64,000 nt of DNA from contig NC_133105.1 in NCBI RefSeq assembly GCF_022965805.1, positions 32,058,447-32,122,446 on the forward strand, given 5' to 3'. How positions within the stretch are numbered: the stretch's first letter is position 1; each line of letters opens with the position of its first letter. The position numbers and the translations under genes were made by a program. The notes beneath the pieces are model-generated. The model made no database searches and was not told the DNA's origin. It was given only the letters and a program-made list of their open reading frames with translations. This document shows, piece by piece, positions 1 through 11,855 of the stretch. Origin of the DNA: Primulina eburnea. Its lineage: Eukaryota; Streptophyta; Magnoliopsida; Lamiales; Gesneriaceae.

Positions 1-140
1 AATTGTGCCGAATTAAGAGTATCTTGTTTGCGCTTATTTGTTGTTGTTATCGTTTGGACATTGTTAAGTGGAATATCTTTTAATTTTAAGGTGTAGAGAT
101 TGTTTTCAAGTTCACCGGTACCAACTAAACATTCATTCTT

Positions 141-1319
141 TTAAATATTGCAAACACCTTTGCCAAATAAACAAGAAAATCCATCAATATCAAGCATAGG
201 AATGGAAATAATGTTTTTAATCAAGCCTGGTACAAATAAAACATCTCTCAAAACCAACTTAAAATCATTGTTCAAAAGCAAGTAAACATCTCCTACGGCT
301 TTGGCAGCAACTCTTGCTCCATTGCCCATCCTCAAGAAGGTCTCACCCTGTCGGAGCCTCCTACTTCTTCCCATCACCTGCAAATCATTACAGAGATGTG
401 AGCCACAGCCGGTATCCAATACCCAAGAAGTAGAATTAATCGAGATATTTACTTCAATATAGAACATACCTTTGCCAGAACCCTTCTGCGCAAGATATTC
501 CCTGCAGTTACGCCTCCAATGTCCAGGCTTCTTGCAGTGATGACAGATGTCAACTGTCTTCTCAGCCTTGGCTGGCGCGGCTGCCACTATGGGACTCGGA
601 GTCTGCCTCTTCAAGGGCACGCTCTTCTTGGGGCGCTGGAAAGAACGCTTCTTTCCCTTCCCAGGTGGACCGGTCTTCGTGCCAGATGAAAATCCCACAT
701 AAAGAACCGACTTCTCCTTTTTGATAGTGGACTCAAAGGTCACAAGCATGTTCACCAACTCTTCAAGGCTGGGCTCGAGCTTGTTCATATTGAAGTTCAC
801 GACAAAAGGATCGAAAGAGCTAGGCAGTGACAACAGCAACACATCCGTGGTCAACTCCGATGGCAAGATCAAATCCATGCCAACGAGCTTGTCCACGAGC
901 CCAATCAACTTTAGGCCATGCTCATGGACCGAAGTCCCATCTCGCATGCGTAAAGTGATGAGCCCCTTTACTGTGGCATGCCTCAAAGGCCGAGTCTGCT
1001 CACCGAAGAGCTCCTTGAGGTGCATATGAATGTCAGCAGCATTCTTAGCATCCTCGAATCGCCTCTGCAGCTCATCGTTCATCGAAGCCTGCATATAACA
1101 CCTCGCCTTCAAGTCATGGTCGCACCAATCCTTGTAGGTCTGCAATTCCTCAGGAGTGCAGCTGGTCGGAGCCTCAGCAGGGGGCGACTCAGTCAGTGTG
1201 TATGCAATTTTCTCCGAGTTCAAGACAATCTTTAGATTTCTTAGCCAAGTGATATAGTTAGGTCCGGTTAGAACGTGTTTTTCTAGAATAACGGAAAACG
1301 GGTTGCGAATTGATGACAT
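141..1319 (-). CDS. gag: copia gag with start of protease (truncated polyprotein)
   Basis: This encodes the capsid/nucleocapsid part of a Ty1/copia polyprotein, which would assemble cytoplasmic virus-like particles around element RNA. It runs 392 residues from the first ATG. An N-terminal UBN2/gag-like region is followed by a basic Lys/Arg-rich stretch and one CCHC zinc knuckle (CHHCKKPGHWRRNC, about residues 260-274). The aspartic protease begins soon after (DTGCGSH, near residue 302). The reading frame stops at a TAA after GVCNI, where family members would read on into integrase. The same TAA is present in the right-hand copy, so it predates the duplication. The frame also opens six bases upstream at a TTG, but in a plant the ATG at 1319 is the credible start. 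Confidence 0.85.
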   Translation of the reverse strand: MSSIRNPFSVILEKHVLTGPNYITWLRNLKIVLNSEKIAYTLTESPPAEAPTSCTPEELQTYKDWCDHDLKARCYMQASMNDELQRRFEDAKNAADIHMHLKELFGEQTRPLRHATVKGLITLRMRDGTSVHEHGLKLIGLVDKLVGMDLILPSELTTDVLLLSLPSSFDPFVVNFNMNKLEPSLEELVNMLVTFESTIKKEKSVLYVGFSSGTKTGPPGKGKKRSFQRPKKSVPLKRQTPSPIVAAAPAKAEKTVDICHHCKKPGHWRRNCREYLAQKGSGKGMFYIEVNISINSTSWVLDTGCGSHLCNDLQVMGRSRRLRQGETFLRMGNGARVAAKAVGDVYLLLNNDFKLVLRDVLFVPGLIKNIISIPMLDIDGFSCLFGKGVCNI

Positions 1320-3048
1320 TGTCAAAGATTTGTACTGAAAAGTAAAACAGATAAATGTTAATGACTATTTTAAAATATTTAATAAGATATAAAGTTTGGA
1401 CTTTTACTTTATAAATTATCGCTCCCACTGTTTTGACATTTTCACTACCCTCTAGTGAAAACGGGAAACACTTTCCTCAGTAGGTACGTAAGGTCCAATT
1501 AGCGAATTGTGATCCCGAATAATATCGGCCAATCACAATTCCTAAAAGGTAGTTTCCAATTGCACCGCTATGCAACCCTCTACGTATATTTTTGTCTCAC
1601 GTTTGATTAGGACCCAATAATATGACGTCGTTCATCTTCACGTGTCAAGCCTAACCCATCGATATTGAACCTTAATGGACGGTCGCCATGAGTTCCCTCA
1701 ATAATATGAGCCGAAATCATGGGAGTTCCACGTAGTTCACATCACTATGTCAATGGATGTCACAGCTTTCCGGCACCCAGGGCCCCCTCAATAATATGAG
1801 CCGAGCCCCGAGTACGGGTAGCGTTCATCATGCATCCATTGTCGTTGGAAGACAAGGAAATTATAAACAAATTTATAATTCCCCTTTTCGGACTTGATAT
1901 TAATTTTGAATCTTATTCAAAATGAGGGTTTTTAATTTTGAAAGGTCTCACCATTAATTTTATTTTAAAAGCTCGCCATGTTTGATCGTATGTTTGCCGG
2001 ATTCATGCAACTTTGTTATTATAATAATAATAACGCACATACTCATTATTTATAACATATCATGCAAATATATTATAAATAGAAAACAAGACAAGGATGA
2101 TCAATTGCCCCAATACTAATGGCCCGTGTGAGCTAAACACGGGCCTAGGTCCAATCCTAGGGTAAATGCAAGGGATGCAAATGCAACTATATTATTACAT
2201 TCGCATCCAATATTACATGTCTTCGATCTTCATAATCACCAAGGCCACCATCTTCCAATGTTGATCTTCCACTATTCTAATATTTACAATTAAATATCCA
2301 TGGCACATAGGGATACATCTCATGGGGTGGGAACGGGCCATAAACCAAGCCCACTTTAAATTGATAATTATTACAATCATACAACACAAATATCCTAGCA
2401 TACACCTAGCAAATTGGGCTTGGGCTTTTGATCATCCTTCATGCATAATATCACATATCATACACCATCAATTAATTATCACAATAATTAATTGATCCAA
2501 TATTATATATCTTGATCCAATCACTAACCGCCACAATTATAAATTAAATTAACAAAGTATATAAACTCTTTTGTCTACTTTCAAATTAATTTATTTATAA
2601 TCGAATTTCTTGTAAATCACAATTTACTATAAATAATTAAAGTCCTACTTCAATTATTTATTTATGAGAAAATATGTGCAACAATTGTAAATTTAAATTT
2701 AAGGGCCCAAAAACCATTTTTCACCAAAATATTTTGGCCCATTTAAATTTCACAAATTATGTTGGCCATCCAATGGCCCAACATCTCAAGTCCCATGACA
2801 CTTGGATTAACCAAAAATCCTTTTGGAAACCCTAGCCGTCATCGCCGTCGCCGGAGCTCCGTCGTCGGATTCCGGCAACAAAAAATTTTTTTTTTTTATT
2901 TTAAAAACAGCAACTTTCGGGCAGCCCGAAGGCTGCCCCATATGCTGCCCAAAATTCTCGGGCAGCCCGAGATTTCACGGGCAGCAGCAAGCTGCCCAAA
3001 CAATTTTTTTTTTGTTGTTACTAAAATTTTCGGCCTTCATGATTTTTT
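1320..3048 (-). other. copia untranslated leader, PBS deleted
   Basis: About 1.7 kb of AT-rich sequence lies between the gag start and the LTR, with no plausible gene. It matches 20911-22640 almost base for base. Two copies of a CCCTCAATAATATGAGCCGA-like phrase occur near 1697 and 1786. At 3041-3056 the leader jumps directly into LTR sequence inside a T-run, so the leader end, the primer binding site and the LTR terminus seen at 22640-22788 are missing. Confidence 0.75.
2921..3001 (-). repeat. GGGCAGC inverted-repeat cluster in copia leader
   Basis: Five short GGGCAGC/GCTGCCC words occur in both orientations within about 80 bases, flanked by T-runs. They can fold as at least two stem-loops (GGGCAGCC...GGCTGCCC and GGGCAGC...GCTGCCC). 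The cluster is repeated at 22513-22592. A packaging or dimerisation role is only a guess from its position near the primer binding site. Confidence 0.6.
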
Positions 3049-3797
3049 TTAGCACATATTTTCGGCCACCTGTTCTTGTGCAAGATTTACAATAAAAAAC
3101 ACATTCATAGAGTGTTTAGAATTTTACCTATCAACCTCTTGAGGTTGATGAATGGCACCAACTAAAGTGTGAACACTTTTGCTTGAATGGATGAATATCT
3201 AAAGCTCACCTCTTTCCTTCAAGAATTAGCCCACCACTACCTAGGTAAATCCCTTCTTGTTTTGCACTAGAAAAACAAGAAGATTTTTCAAAGAGAAGTG
3301 TTTTTATTCTCCAAAATTTTGAAGAACAAAATAAAAGAAAACTTGAGAGAAATTGGGAGAGGGATTTCGGCCAAGAGGATGAGAGGGAATGAGAGTGTGA
3401 AGTCTAGTCTTGGGTGTGTGAAAATTGTCTCTCAAAGTTGCATGCTTTGAATTTTTAATAAAAATTAATCCACACCTCTTCACCTCCCAAGCATGCAAAC
3501 CCTAGCATGTCATGTATAATTATATGGTTTTTAACACATTAAAAACCATGGACTAAATTTAATTATCTCAAACATAATTGAGATTAATTAAATACTACTT
3601 GAATTTATTAAGTCCCACTAGTTAAATAATTATTTTAATTGAGCTCTACAAGACTCAATTTATTTAATTAATTCAACACTTGAATTATTTTAATTATTTA
3701 GACTCTACTAGGTCCACTAGTGTTTATTAATTCAACACTTGAATTAATTTAATTTAGTCCACAATAATGTTTATGAAAATCACAATTTTCAACTACA

Positions 3798-5919
3798 TGT
3801 AATGCCGAGAATTTAATTACCGTAATCTGAAATGATTTGTGGATGATTACTGTAAATTGAGATTAATCTGAAATGATTTATAGAATTAATCGAGATGATT
3901 ATAGACGGAACGGATCGGACTAGGACACATGATAAAGGTGTGAAATGTGTGTGCAAGAAGTGAGAGGGGCGACATGCGCGTGGGAGGTGCGCGAGTCTTG
4001 CGCGAGATTGGCAGAACCTTTCGCGCACATGCGCGGATGAAGTCGCGCACATGCGCGGAGGTGGCCGAGGCATGCGGCACATGCGCGGACGGACTGCGCG
4101 CATATGCGCGTAGCGTCCCGAGCCATGGGGGCATATGCGCGGAAAGCGTGGTGCATAGCGCGCGACATGCAGATTCTCAAATTGCCACTTGGTCTATTGA
4201 AGGCAACGTGTATATATATATATATACATATGTATCTCAATTATTCAGAAATGGAAGAAAAGAAGAAGGAAAAGAGGGAGCGCAAGTTTGATTTCTGATT
4301 TGGGTTGCGAGTGCTCTGGTTATCAGAATCTAAATCCGACTTCAGTACCGAGTTCCTATCGGCGTAGGCTACAAATGGATGTAAGTTTTGTTACGTTTAG
4401 ACAAGATTTGAATTTATGATATTGTCAGAATGAATATGATTCAGATATGATGTTTTGCTACAGTAGACATTGTATAATTGAAGTATTAAAGAACAGATTG
4501 TTTCTGTAATTGTTATGATTTGTTGAGTTGATTTGACTGAGATTCAATATCAGATTGGTGTTATCATTGAGATTATGAGTTATACCGGTATTGATTATGA
4601 GTTCCAGTATTATAGTGTGATGTTCAGAACTGACGGGGTTATTCAGACTGTATTGTTAGCCGTCGACGACATCAGTTGTGTTTGGAGTAATCAGATTCAG
4701 ATATGATTTCGATTATATTGGGATGTCTATGATATGAAATGAATTGTATCCTATTCAGATATTGATCAGATATGTACTGAGTGAGTATTGATTAGAACAG
4801 ATTGTATTTGAGTTATTCATTGATACAGAGTATTCGATATTGTCATTTCAGATTCGGGATGGACAAAGTTGAATACAGGTCATCGTCTTCGTCAGACCGG
4901 GACGATAAAGGTATAATTCATGTGATATCGGGAAGCATAACTCAAATTAGATTAATTTGAGTTTCCCAATAAATCACATACTAGATTATTGTTTAAATTG
5001 TTACCTGATTTTGCTTTGATTATAGAATTGTATTCAAGCATGTAAGATAATGTGATATTCAGTTATGAATATGATATGTTTGTTTACAGATTGTTATTCA
5101 TTGCATTTAAGATAGGAAATCTTGACAGCCATTGTCAGACTTCTAGACGTTCGGTGTATCTCAGCTTAGGAGTAGCCATTACTCCTATTGCCAGCCGTTG
5201 ATACAGCTCGGACCGAAGTCTAGGAATAAGACGTACATCGCCCCGAGTGGTTGGGTGGTGACAGCCAGTGACGTTTTATTCACCCCGGGATCCTAGAGTT
5301 ATAGATCGAGTCAAGTCTAGACATGATTTGATTAGAACTGCAACTTATATGGATGTGGCTCCTAGATCATGGGACCATCATTAATGCTTTCAGTTGGGTA
5401 TCATGTTTTATGATTAAGATTGTTATAGTATGTTTATCTGATTTGAGTTGCATGCTTATTTGATTAATTTCATAGATTATGAAATAGATTGTTTTTATAC
5501 GTGATAGCATGTTTTATAAATTAGTTTGTTTATATACATGCTTACCATGTTTTAACTGGGATTTATTCTCACCGGAGTTATCTGGCTGTTGTCTTGTTTT
5601 GTATGTGTGCATGACAACAGGTGGGGCTGGATCAGGGTCGAGATGACGATGAGAGAAGACGAATTAGCGTGGTGATTCCGGACTTGTAGCAGACTTGGTT
5701 TATTACTTGAATTTAGTAATTGAACCTAGACTTAGGTTGTACAGTATTGTACTTTTCTACTGAACTGTAGTTTTTATACAGAGATGTATATTGTTTAGAT
5801 TCCATTACCTTCCGCAGTTACATTTTAAAAAAAGAAAAATTTTTAGACTCTGTTTTATCTTAATTGATAATTAAATCCCAACGACGATTAATAAGACAGA
5901 TCAGCGTCCGGGTCCCCAC
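3798..5919 (+). repeat. gypsy solo LTR, left copy
   Basis: A plus-oriented LTR begins TGTAATGCC and ends GGTCCCCAC, with no internal region. It is about 2.12 kb and matches 13564-15707. It lies at exactly the same nucleotide of the copia LTR, in the same TACAT target duplication, although one base has been lost at each junction here. It therefore derives from the same insertion event as the right-hand copy. Confidence 0.8.
3967..4166 (+). repeat. GC-rich dyad cluster in U3 of solo LTR (left copy)
   Basis: Repeated GCGCACATGCGCG and GCGCATATGCGCG words sit just upstream of the TATATATATA run at about 4209. Spurious Arg/Cys-rich reading frames on both strands come from this cluster. The right-hand copy is at 13735-13937. 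Confidence 0.75.
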
Positions 5920-7158
5920 TACATTATTTACTTGGCCAAATTTAACTTAGGAGCACTTCCATAAATTAAAATTTATATTTATCTCTTAGAAGTCATACTT
6001 CTATTTCTTTACTCTATTAAACACATTTATAAGTCGTTCAACACATTGAACTATTTATTCTCATCGGGATTTACAAAGCTAGTACTTGTGTGGCCTCAAT
6101 GGTTCATTGATAAACACTAGCCGTGGGTTCATATCTCCATGTGATTCGGACTAAACATATGTTTATTTGAGCATACCCCAATTGCTCCATTCTTACTTAT
6201 CAACTCCTTGATAATAAGAACGTCAGAACTCAACTCTGATAGTACCCAACCATTCACGTTAAACGCCTAGCAGCATCGCTTACGTGATTCCCTAGGTATC
6301 ACATGATACTGCCTGCAAGAAACATTCATTATGGTTAGCGTACAGTACGGTCCCTTCAACTCATTATTCCGACCGCGATCGACAACTATTGGTTTATCGA
6401 GAGTTGTCAATGAATCGATACTATGTGTCATGTTGTGGTTGCATCGATGGTGTAATCTATGAAAAACCCTTTCAAATTACCACCATACTCTGATCAGAGA
6501 TTTCAACCCACAAATACATGAAAAAACATAGGATATCCATAACCGTAGGTAAGCGGTAAATCCCTCGGCTACAATGCATCGACTCCTATATGTTTCGTCG
6601 TAATACCCAACCTTGCCACCTGACGACCCCACAAGAGTCGGTAAACAAGTCAAAGTGAAACGCTAGCACATAGAGTCTCAATGTTGTCTCGGGTCATAAG
6701 GACAATGGTGTACAACCATAAACTAGGACGTTTCACTCGATAAGTGAGAACCACTTGAAAAGTCCTTTATAGAGGGTTGTTAAGTGCACTCTACCAGGAG
6801 CACCTATTTGCATGCTCGGACATCACAATGTCCCCTACCAATGAAACATGGTACTCATATCGCAGATACTAGTCTCTAATCGAGCGGCCTATATCTTCTT
6901 AGTGGCGGCGTGAATCGACTAGGAACCGTTTAGAATATACAGTATTACAATATGAGTTTCATGATACTCATCATATGAGCATCTCATATTCTTTTTACTA
7001 TATGTTATTCAAGGACTTTATCTATGCAACCGCATGGGTATAAAGATAAAGATGCGCCAAATTATAAATTCAAATTATAAAAAATAAAGATCGTTTATAC
7101 AAAGAGTTTCATCATGAACAGTCGGCCAACACTTGGCTCGACGTGCACCTACCTAACA

Positions 7159-7173
7159 ATCTCCCACTTGCAC
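7159..7173 (-). other. polypurine tract of copia element
   Basis: On the minus strand GTGCAAGTGGGAGAT precedes the LTR start TGTTAG. It is the plus-strand DNA priming site, identical to 16964-16978. Confidence 0.75.
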
Positions 7174-9754
7174 TAGAGCCAACTACCCATATACTTCAGA
7201 CCCATGATTCGCGATGCTTCTCGAATGATGGTCCTGGTAAAGGCTTAGTGTAGTGGATCAACAAAAATTATCTGCGGAGCCGACTTTGTCAATCGTGACA
7301 TCTCCTCTTTCCACGATCTCTCTGAGGATGTGGTACTTTCTCAATACGTGTTTGGACTTCTGATGAGACCTTGGCTCCTTCGCCTGAGCTATGGTCCCGT
7401 GTTGTCGCACATCACCGGGATAGGAGCAACTCCATTTGGAATGACGCCCAACTCTTGGACGAAATTCGTAATCCAAACAGCCTCTTTGCTGCAGCTGATG
7501 CAGCAATGTATTCTGCCTAGTGGTGGAATCCGCAGTACTGTCTTGCTTGGAACTCTTCCAAGAGACAGCACCACCATTGAGCATGAATATGAATCCGGAG
7601 GTTGACTTCGAGTCATCAACATCGCTTTGGAAGCTAGAGTCGGTATAGCCTTCTAATTTCAGTTCTCCACCCCCATAGACCAAGAACAACTTATTGGCCC
7701 TTCTCAAATACTTGAGGATGTCTTTCACAGCTTTCCAGTGTGGAAGACCAGGGTGGATTGATATCTACTCACTACACTTAGTACAAATGCCACGTCAGGA
7801 CGTGTAGACATCCCATAAATGATACTACCAATAGCCGAAGCATACGGAATTCGTGTCATCGCCGCTATCTCTGCATCAGTTGGGAGAAATAGACTTGGAT
7901 AGGGACACGCCATGACACATTGGTAGATGTCCTCTCTTGGACTCATCCATCGAGAACCGCTTCACGATGGTAACAATGTATGTGGAATGGGTGAGACCAA
8001 GCAATCTTCTTGATCTATCCTATAGATCTGTATTCCCAATACAAAAGATGCTTCACCCAAGTCCTGCATTGAGAACTTACTTGCTAACCATATCTGTTGA
8101 TTGCAACATTCCTACATCATTCCCAATGAGTATAATGTCATCAACCTAAAGAACAAGGAATGTCACAGCTCTCCCACTGACCTTCTTATACACAGGGTTC
8201 CCAGGATTCTTAAAACCAAACTCTTTGATTGTACTATCGAATCTGTTGTTCCAACTCCTCGATGCCTGCTTAAGACCATAAATAGATCTTTGAAGTTTGC
8301 ATACCATATGCTCACTTCCGATAGATGTAAACCCCTCAGGTTGAGACAGTAAATTTCTTCCTTAATATCCCCATTAAGGAAGGCTGTCTTCACATCCATT
8401 GCCATATCTCATAGTCATACCATGCAGCTATGGCTAGCAATATCCTAATGGATTGAACATCGCAACTGGAGAAAAGGTTTCCTCATAGTCAACACCTTGC
8501 CTTGAGTATACCCTTTTGCTATAATCGCGCTTGAAGGTCAATACCTTCCCATCCGCCCCAAGTTTCCTCTTGTAAATCCATTTACACCCTATGGGAACAG
8601 TTCCCTCAGGTGGATCCACAAGATTCCACACTTGGTTTGAATGCATGGAATTCATCTCAGATTCCATTGCTTCAAGCCACTTGGATGAATCGGCATCCGA
8701 TAACGCTTCCTTGAAGGTCCTTGGATCACATCCAAGATTAGGCTCATCATGGCCCTCTTCAAGAAGCAGACCATACCTCATAGGTGGTCTTGAGATCCTC
8801 TCGGATCTTCTAGGAGCTTGTATCTCCTCACTTAGCTCATGGGTGTGGGTTCTACAACTGTGGGTGTCTCTCGAACCTTTCGAGTTCTATCATCTCGCCC
8901 TTTCTATCCAATAGAAATTCCTTTTCCAAAAAGGTTGCATTCCTAGAAACAAACACCTTTGTTCTTGGGGATGATAGAAATAATATCCAATGGAATTCCT
9001 TGGATATCCCACAAAGTAGCATAAAATGGATCGACTATCCAATTTATCTCCCACTGTCTGCTTCACATAAGCAGAAAACCCCCATATTCTAAGATAAGAA
9101 TACTTGGGAGGCTTACCCATCCATATCATATGGAGTCTTGTCAACTGCCTTTGTATGGACATTGTTCAACAACAGTGCCCTGTCTCAAGCCATATCCCCA
9201 AAAAGATGGCGGCAACTCGTGAACCCCATCATAGCCGTACCATGTCCATCAAAGTCCGGTTACGACGCTCCGAAACACCATTCAACTGTGGTGTGTGTAG
9301 CGAGCGAGTCCACTGCGAGAGAATCCCATTCTCTCTAAGATACTCTTGGAACTCGGCACTCAAGTACTCACTACCTCGATCCGATCGAAGTGTCTTGGCT
9401 TCGTCCCAATTGCTTCTCTACTTCACTTTGAATTCTTTGAACCTTTCAAAGGCTTCAGACTTGTATTTCATCAAATACACATACCATACCTCGAAAAGTC
9501 ACGGTAAAGGAGGTGATGAAGTAGGAATGTCCATGCTTAGTGGTGATGCTAAGTGGACCGCACACATCGGTATGGATCAAATCCAATAAACCTTTGGCTC
9601 GCTCCGCATGGCCCTTAAAGGGAATTTTGGTCATCTTTCCTTTTAGACAGGATTCACAAGTCGTGAGAGCATTAATATCAGACATATCAAACATGCCAAC
9701 TCCCACTGCTTGTTCATCCTTCTTAGGGAAATATGACCTAATCGAGCATGCCAA
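7174..9754 (-). pseudogene. pol: copia pol (integrase-RT-RNase H), frameshifted
   Basis: Read on the minus strand from 9754 downwards, pieces of integrase (CESCLKGK zinc-finger end near 9640), reverse transcriptase and RNase H (YTDSSFQSDVDDSKSTSG near 7640) appear in the normal copia order. They lie in several frames. The longest pieces are about 7258-7728, 8163-8405, 8434-8781, 8890-9162 and 9455-9754. Compared with 16978-19589 the defects are nearly all single-base losses or gains rather than base changes. That pattern fits uncorrected sequencing error at least as well as natural decay. As written it could not encode working enzymes. Confidence 0.85.
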
Positions 9755-10288
9755 AATTGTGCCGAATTAAGAGTATCTTGTTTGCGCTTATTTGTGTGTT
9801 ATCGTTTGGACATGTTAAGTGGATATCTTTTAATTTAAGTGGTGTAGAGATTGTTTTCAAGTTCACCGGTACCAACTAAACATTCATTCTTTTAAATATT
9901 GCAAACACCTTTGCCAAATAAACAAGAAAATCCATCAATATCAAGCATAGGATAGGAATAATGTTTTTAATCAAGCCTGGTACAATAAAAACATTCTCAA
10001 AACCAACTTAAAATCATTTGTCAAAAGCAAGTAAACATCTCCTACGGCTTTGGCAGCAACTCTTGCTCCCTGCCCATCCTCAAAGAAGGTCTCACCCTGT
10101 CGGAGCCTCCTACTTCTTCCCATCAACTGCAAATCATTACAGAGATGTGAGCCACAGCCGTATCCAATACCCAAGAAGTAGAATTAATCGAGATATTTAC
10201 TTCATAATAGAACAATACCTTTGCCAGAACCCTTCTGCGCAGATATTCCCTGCAGTTACGCCTCCAATGTCCAGGCTTCTTGCAGGTG
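9755..10288 (-). pseudogene. copia gag/protease fragment
   Basis: This matches 1-535 and 19590-20135. It has the protease core (near 10150) and ends within the CCHC knuckle region (CCAGGCTTCTTGCAG). It is broken by many small indels and is cut at about 10288, where LTR sequence begins. The rest of gag, the leader and the primer binding site are absent. Confidence 0.8.
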
Positions 10289-10297
10289 ATTGACAAA

Positions 10298-11419
10298 CTA
10301 TTTTACTTCTCAACGGGATCTAGAAAACTAGCACTTGTGTGGCCCTCAATGGTTCATTGATACAACTAGCCGTGGGTTCACATCTCCATGTGATTTGGAC
10401 TAAACATGTCCTTATATGAGCATACCCCAATTGATCCACTCTTACTTATCAACTCCTTGATAATATGAACGTCAGAACTCAAGTCTGATAATACCCAACC
10501 AATCATGTTAAACGCCTAGCAGCATCGCTTACATGATTCCCTAGGTATCAAATGATAGTGCCTGCAAGAACCATTCAATTATGGTTAGCGTACAGTACGG
10601 TCCCTTCAACTCATATATCTCGACCGATTCGACAACCATTGGTTTATCGAGAGTTGTCAATGAATCGATACTATGTGTCATGTCGTAATTGCATCGATGG
10701 TGTAATCTATGAAACCCCTTTCATAATTACCACCATACTCTGATCAGAGATTTCAACCTACACATACATGAGAACACATAGGATATCCATACCCGAAGGT
10801 AAGCGGTGAATCCCCGACTACAATGCATCGACTCCTATATGTTTCGACAGAACACCCAACCTTGCCACCTGATGACCCCATGAGAGTTGGTAAAAAAGTC
10901 AAAGTGTAATTCTAGCACATAGAGTCTCAATGTTGTCCCGGGTCATAAGGACTAATGGTGTACAACCATAAACCAGGACTTTTCCACTCGATAAGTGAGA
11001 ACCACTTGGAAAGTCCTTTTATGGAGGGTTGTTCAGTGCACTCTCTACAAGGAGCTCCTATCTGCATGTTCGGACATCACAATGTCCCCTACCAATGAAA
11101 CATGGTACTCACATCGCAGATACTAGTCTCTAACTCGAGCGGCCTATATCCTTCTTAATGGCGGCTGAATCGACTAGGAACTGTTTAGAATATACAGTAT
11201 TGCAAATACGAGTTTCATGATACTCATCATATGAGCATCTCATATTCTTTCTACTATTTGTATATTCAAGGGCTTTATCTATGCAACTAGCATGGGTATA
11301 CAGATAAAGAAGTGCCAAAACAATAAATTCAAATATTATTAAAATAAAGACTGTTTATACATAGAGTTTAGTCATGAACCCTCGGCCAACACTTGGCTCG
11401 ACGGGCACCTACTCTAACA
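10298..11419 (-). repeat. copia LTR fragment (outer end of array)
   Basis: Matches about 15840-16963 of the complete LTR but with many substitutions as well as indels, so it is more diverged than the other copies. It ends ACTCTAACA at 11419, the expected LTR terminus, and abuts the coding tail of gypsy element G5, marking where this copia inserted. The inner LTR part is deleted together with the adjoining internal region. Confidence 0.8.
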
Positions 11420-11493
11420 GTCACGGCGCTGAAGAAGCGACATGGGAGACAGAAGCAGACATGCGACAAAAACACCCCAAGTTATTTCAATGA
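11420..11493 (+). pseudogene. G5 gypsy integrase/chromodomain tail
   Basis: The last 24 codons of a Ty3/gypsy polyprotein remain ([20 protein letters not shown]..., then stop TGA at 11491-11493). The EEATWE phrase is the C-terminal part of the chromodomain-like tail of the Tekay/Del type, also seen at the ends of G1, G2, G3 and G4. The rest of G5 to the left was displaced by the copia array. Confidence 0.8.
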
Positions 11494-11556
11494 TGTAAGT
11501 ATTGATCTAACTTTGATGTTATTATTTTTGATGCTTGCATTGGTAGAATGACATGC

Positions 11557-11574
11557 GATTTCGAGGACGAAATC
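11557..11574 (+). other. pre-PPT stem-loop of G5 (AGGA loop)
   Basis: GATTTCG-AGGA-CGAAATC is a perfect 7-bp inverted repeat 8 bases upstream of the polypurine tract. Equivalent stem-loops with co-varied arms stand in GT (25047-25064), G2 (38369-38386), G3 (61280-61297) and G4 (57982-57999). In G1 (49350-49367) one arm base no longer pairs. Confidence 0.7.
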
Positions 11575-11582
11575 ATTTCTTA

Positions 11583-11594
11583 GAGGGGGAGAAA
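11583..11594 (+). other. polypurine tract of G5
   Basis: GAGGGGGAGAAA lies immediately before the LTR start TGTAAGGCTCGAG. This is the standard plus-strand priming site. Confidence 0.85.
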
Positions 11595-11662
11595 TGTAAG
11601 GCTCGAGATTCATTAATCGTCATTAATATGATGAATTAAATCTTGGCTTGAAATTTCAAGAC

Positions 11663-11855
11663 CGCACCCGCGGCATAGTAAGACACCGCACCTGCGGTGC
11701 ATGGACAGTAAGTTGGGCAATTTTATTCGTAGCATCACCGCACCCACGGTGCAGAAAGACCGCACCCGCGGTCGCTATTTTGGGAAAATGATAGGGTTGC
11801 CGAGAGCATAGCGCACCCGCGGTGCTAACGTGACCGCACCCGCGGTGCTGCATGC
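11663..11855 (+). repeat. GC-rich dyad cluster in U3 of G5 LTR
   Basis: Six or so copies of ACCGCACCCGCGGT-like dyads, with an AGCGCACCCGCGGTGCT variant, lie just upstream of the TATA box. The dense CpG content contrasts with the AT-rich surroundings. Confidence 0.75.

Larger units (their letters stand above)
3049..7158 (-). repeat. copia LTR with nested gypsy solo LTR
   Basis: This matches the LTR at 12742-16963, including the nested solo LTR. The inner end (CTACCTAACA then ATCTCCCAC) adjoins a polypurine tract and the outer end is fused to leader sequence. It therefore sits between two internal regions, which is the arrangement expected in a tandem retroelement array. About 50 bases of the LTR tip that carry TGAAAGCGGACCGG in intact copies are missing. 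Many one-base gaps relative to the right-hand copy lie throughout. Confidence 0.8.
1..11419 (-). mobile_element. Ty1/copia array, circularly permuted second copy
   Basis: Read left to right this region holds gag and leader (1-3048), an LTR (3049-7158), a polypurine tract and pol (7159-9754), the start of gag again (9755-10288) and an LTR fragment (10298-11419). Positions 1 and 9755 carry the same sequence, so the unit repeats with a period of about 9.75 kb. Segment 1-3040 matches 19590-22630 and segment 3056-10288 matches 12799-20135 of the element to the right, so the unit is circularly permuted relative to it. The second segment has many single-base indels but few substitutions. It could be a tandem LTR-internal-LTR array from unequal recombination, or an assembly duplication of poor consensus quality. 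The left end lies outside the window. Confidence 0.8.

Noticed and set aside
3813..4298. Several overlapping Arg/Cys/His-rich frames on both strands (also at 13580-14056)
   Set aside because: They arise from the repeated GCGCACATGCGCG words in the LTR, occur in all frames, and resemble no protein.
3798..5919. Independent insertion of a second solo LTR at the same site
   Set aside because: Same base, same target duplication and same internal sequence make common descent by duplication far more likely.
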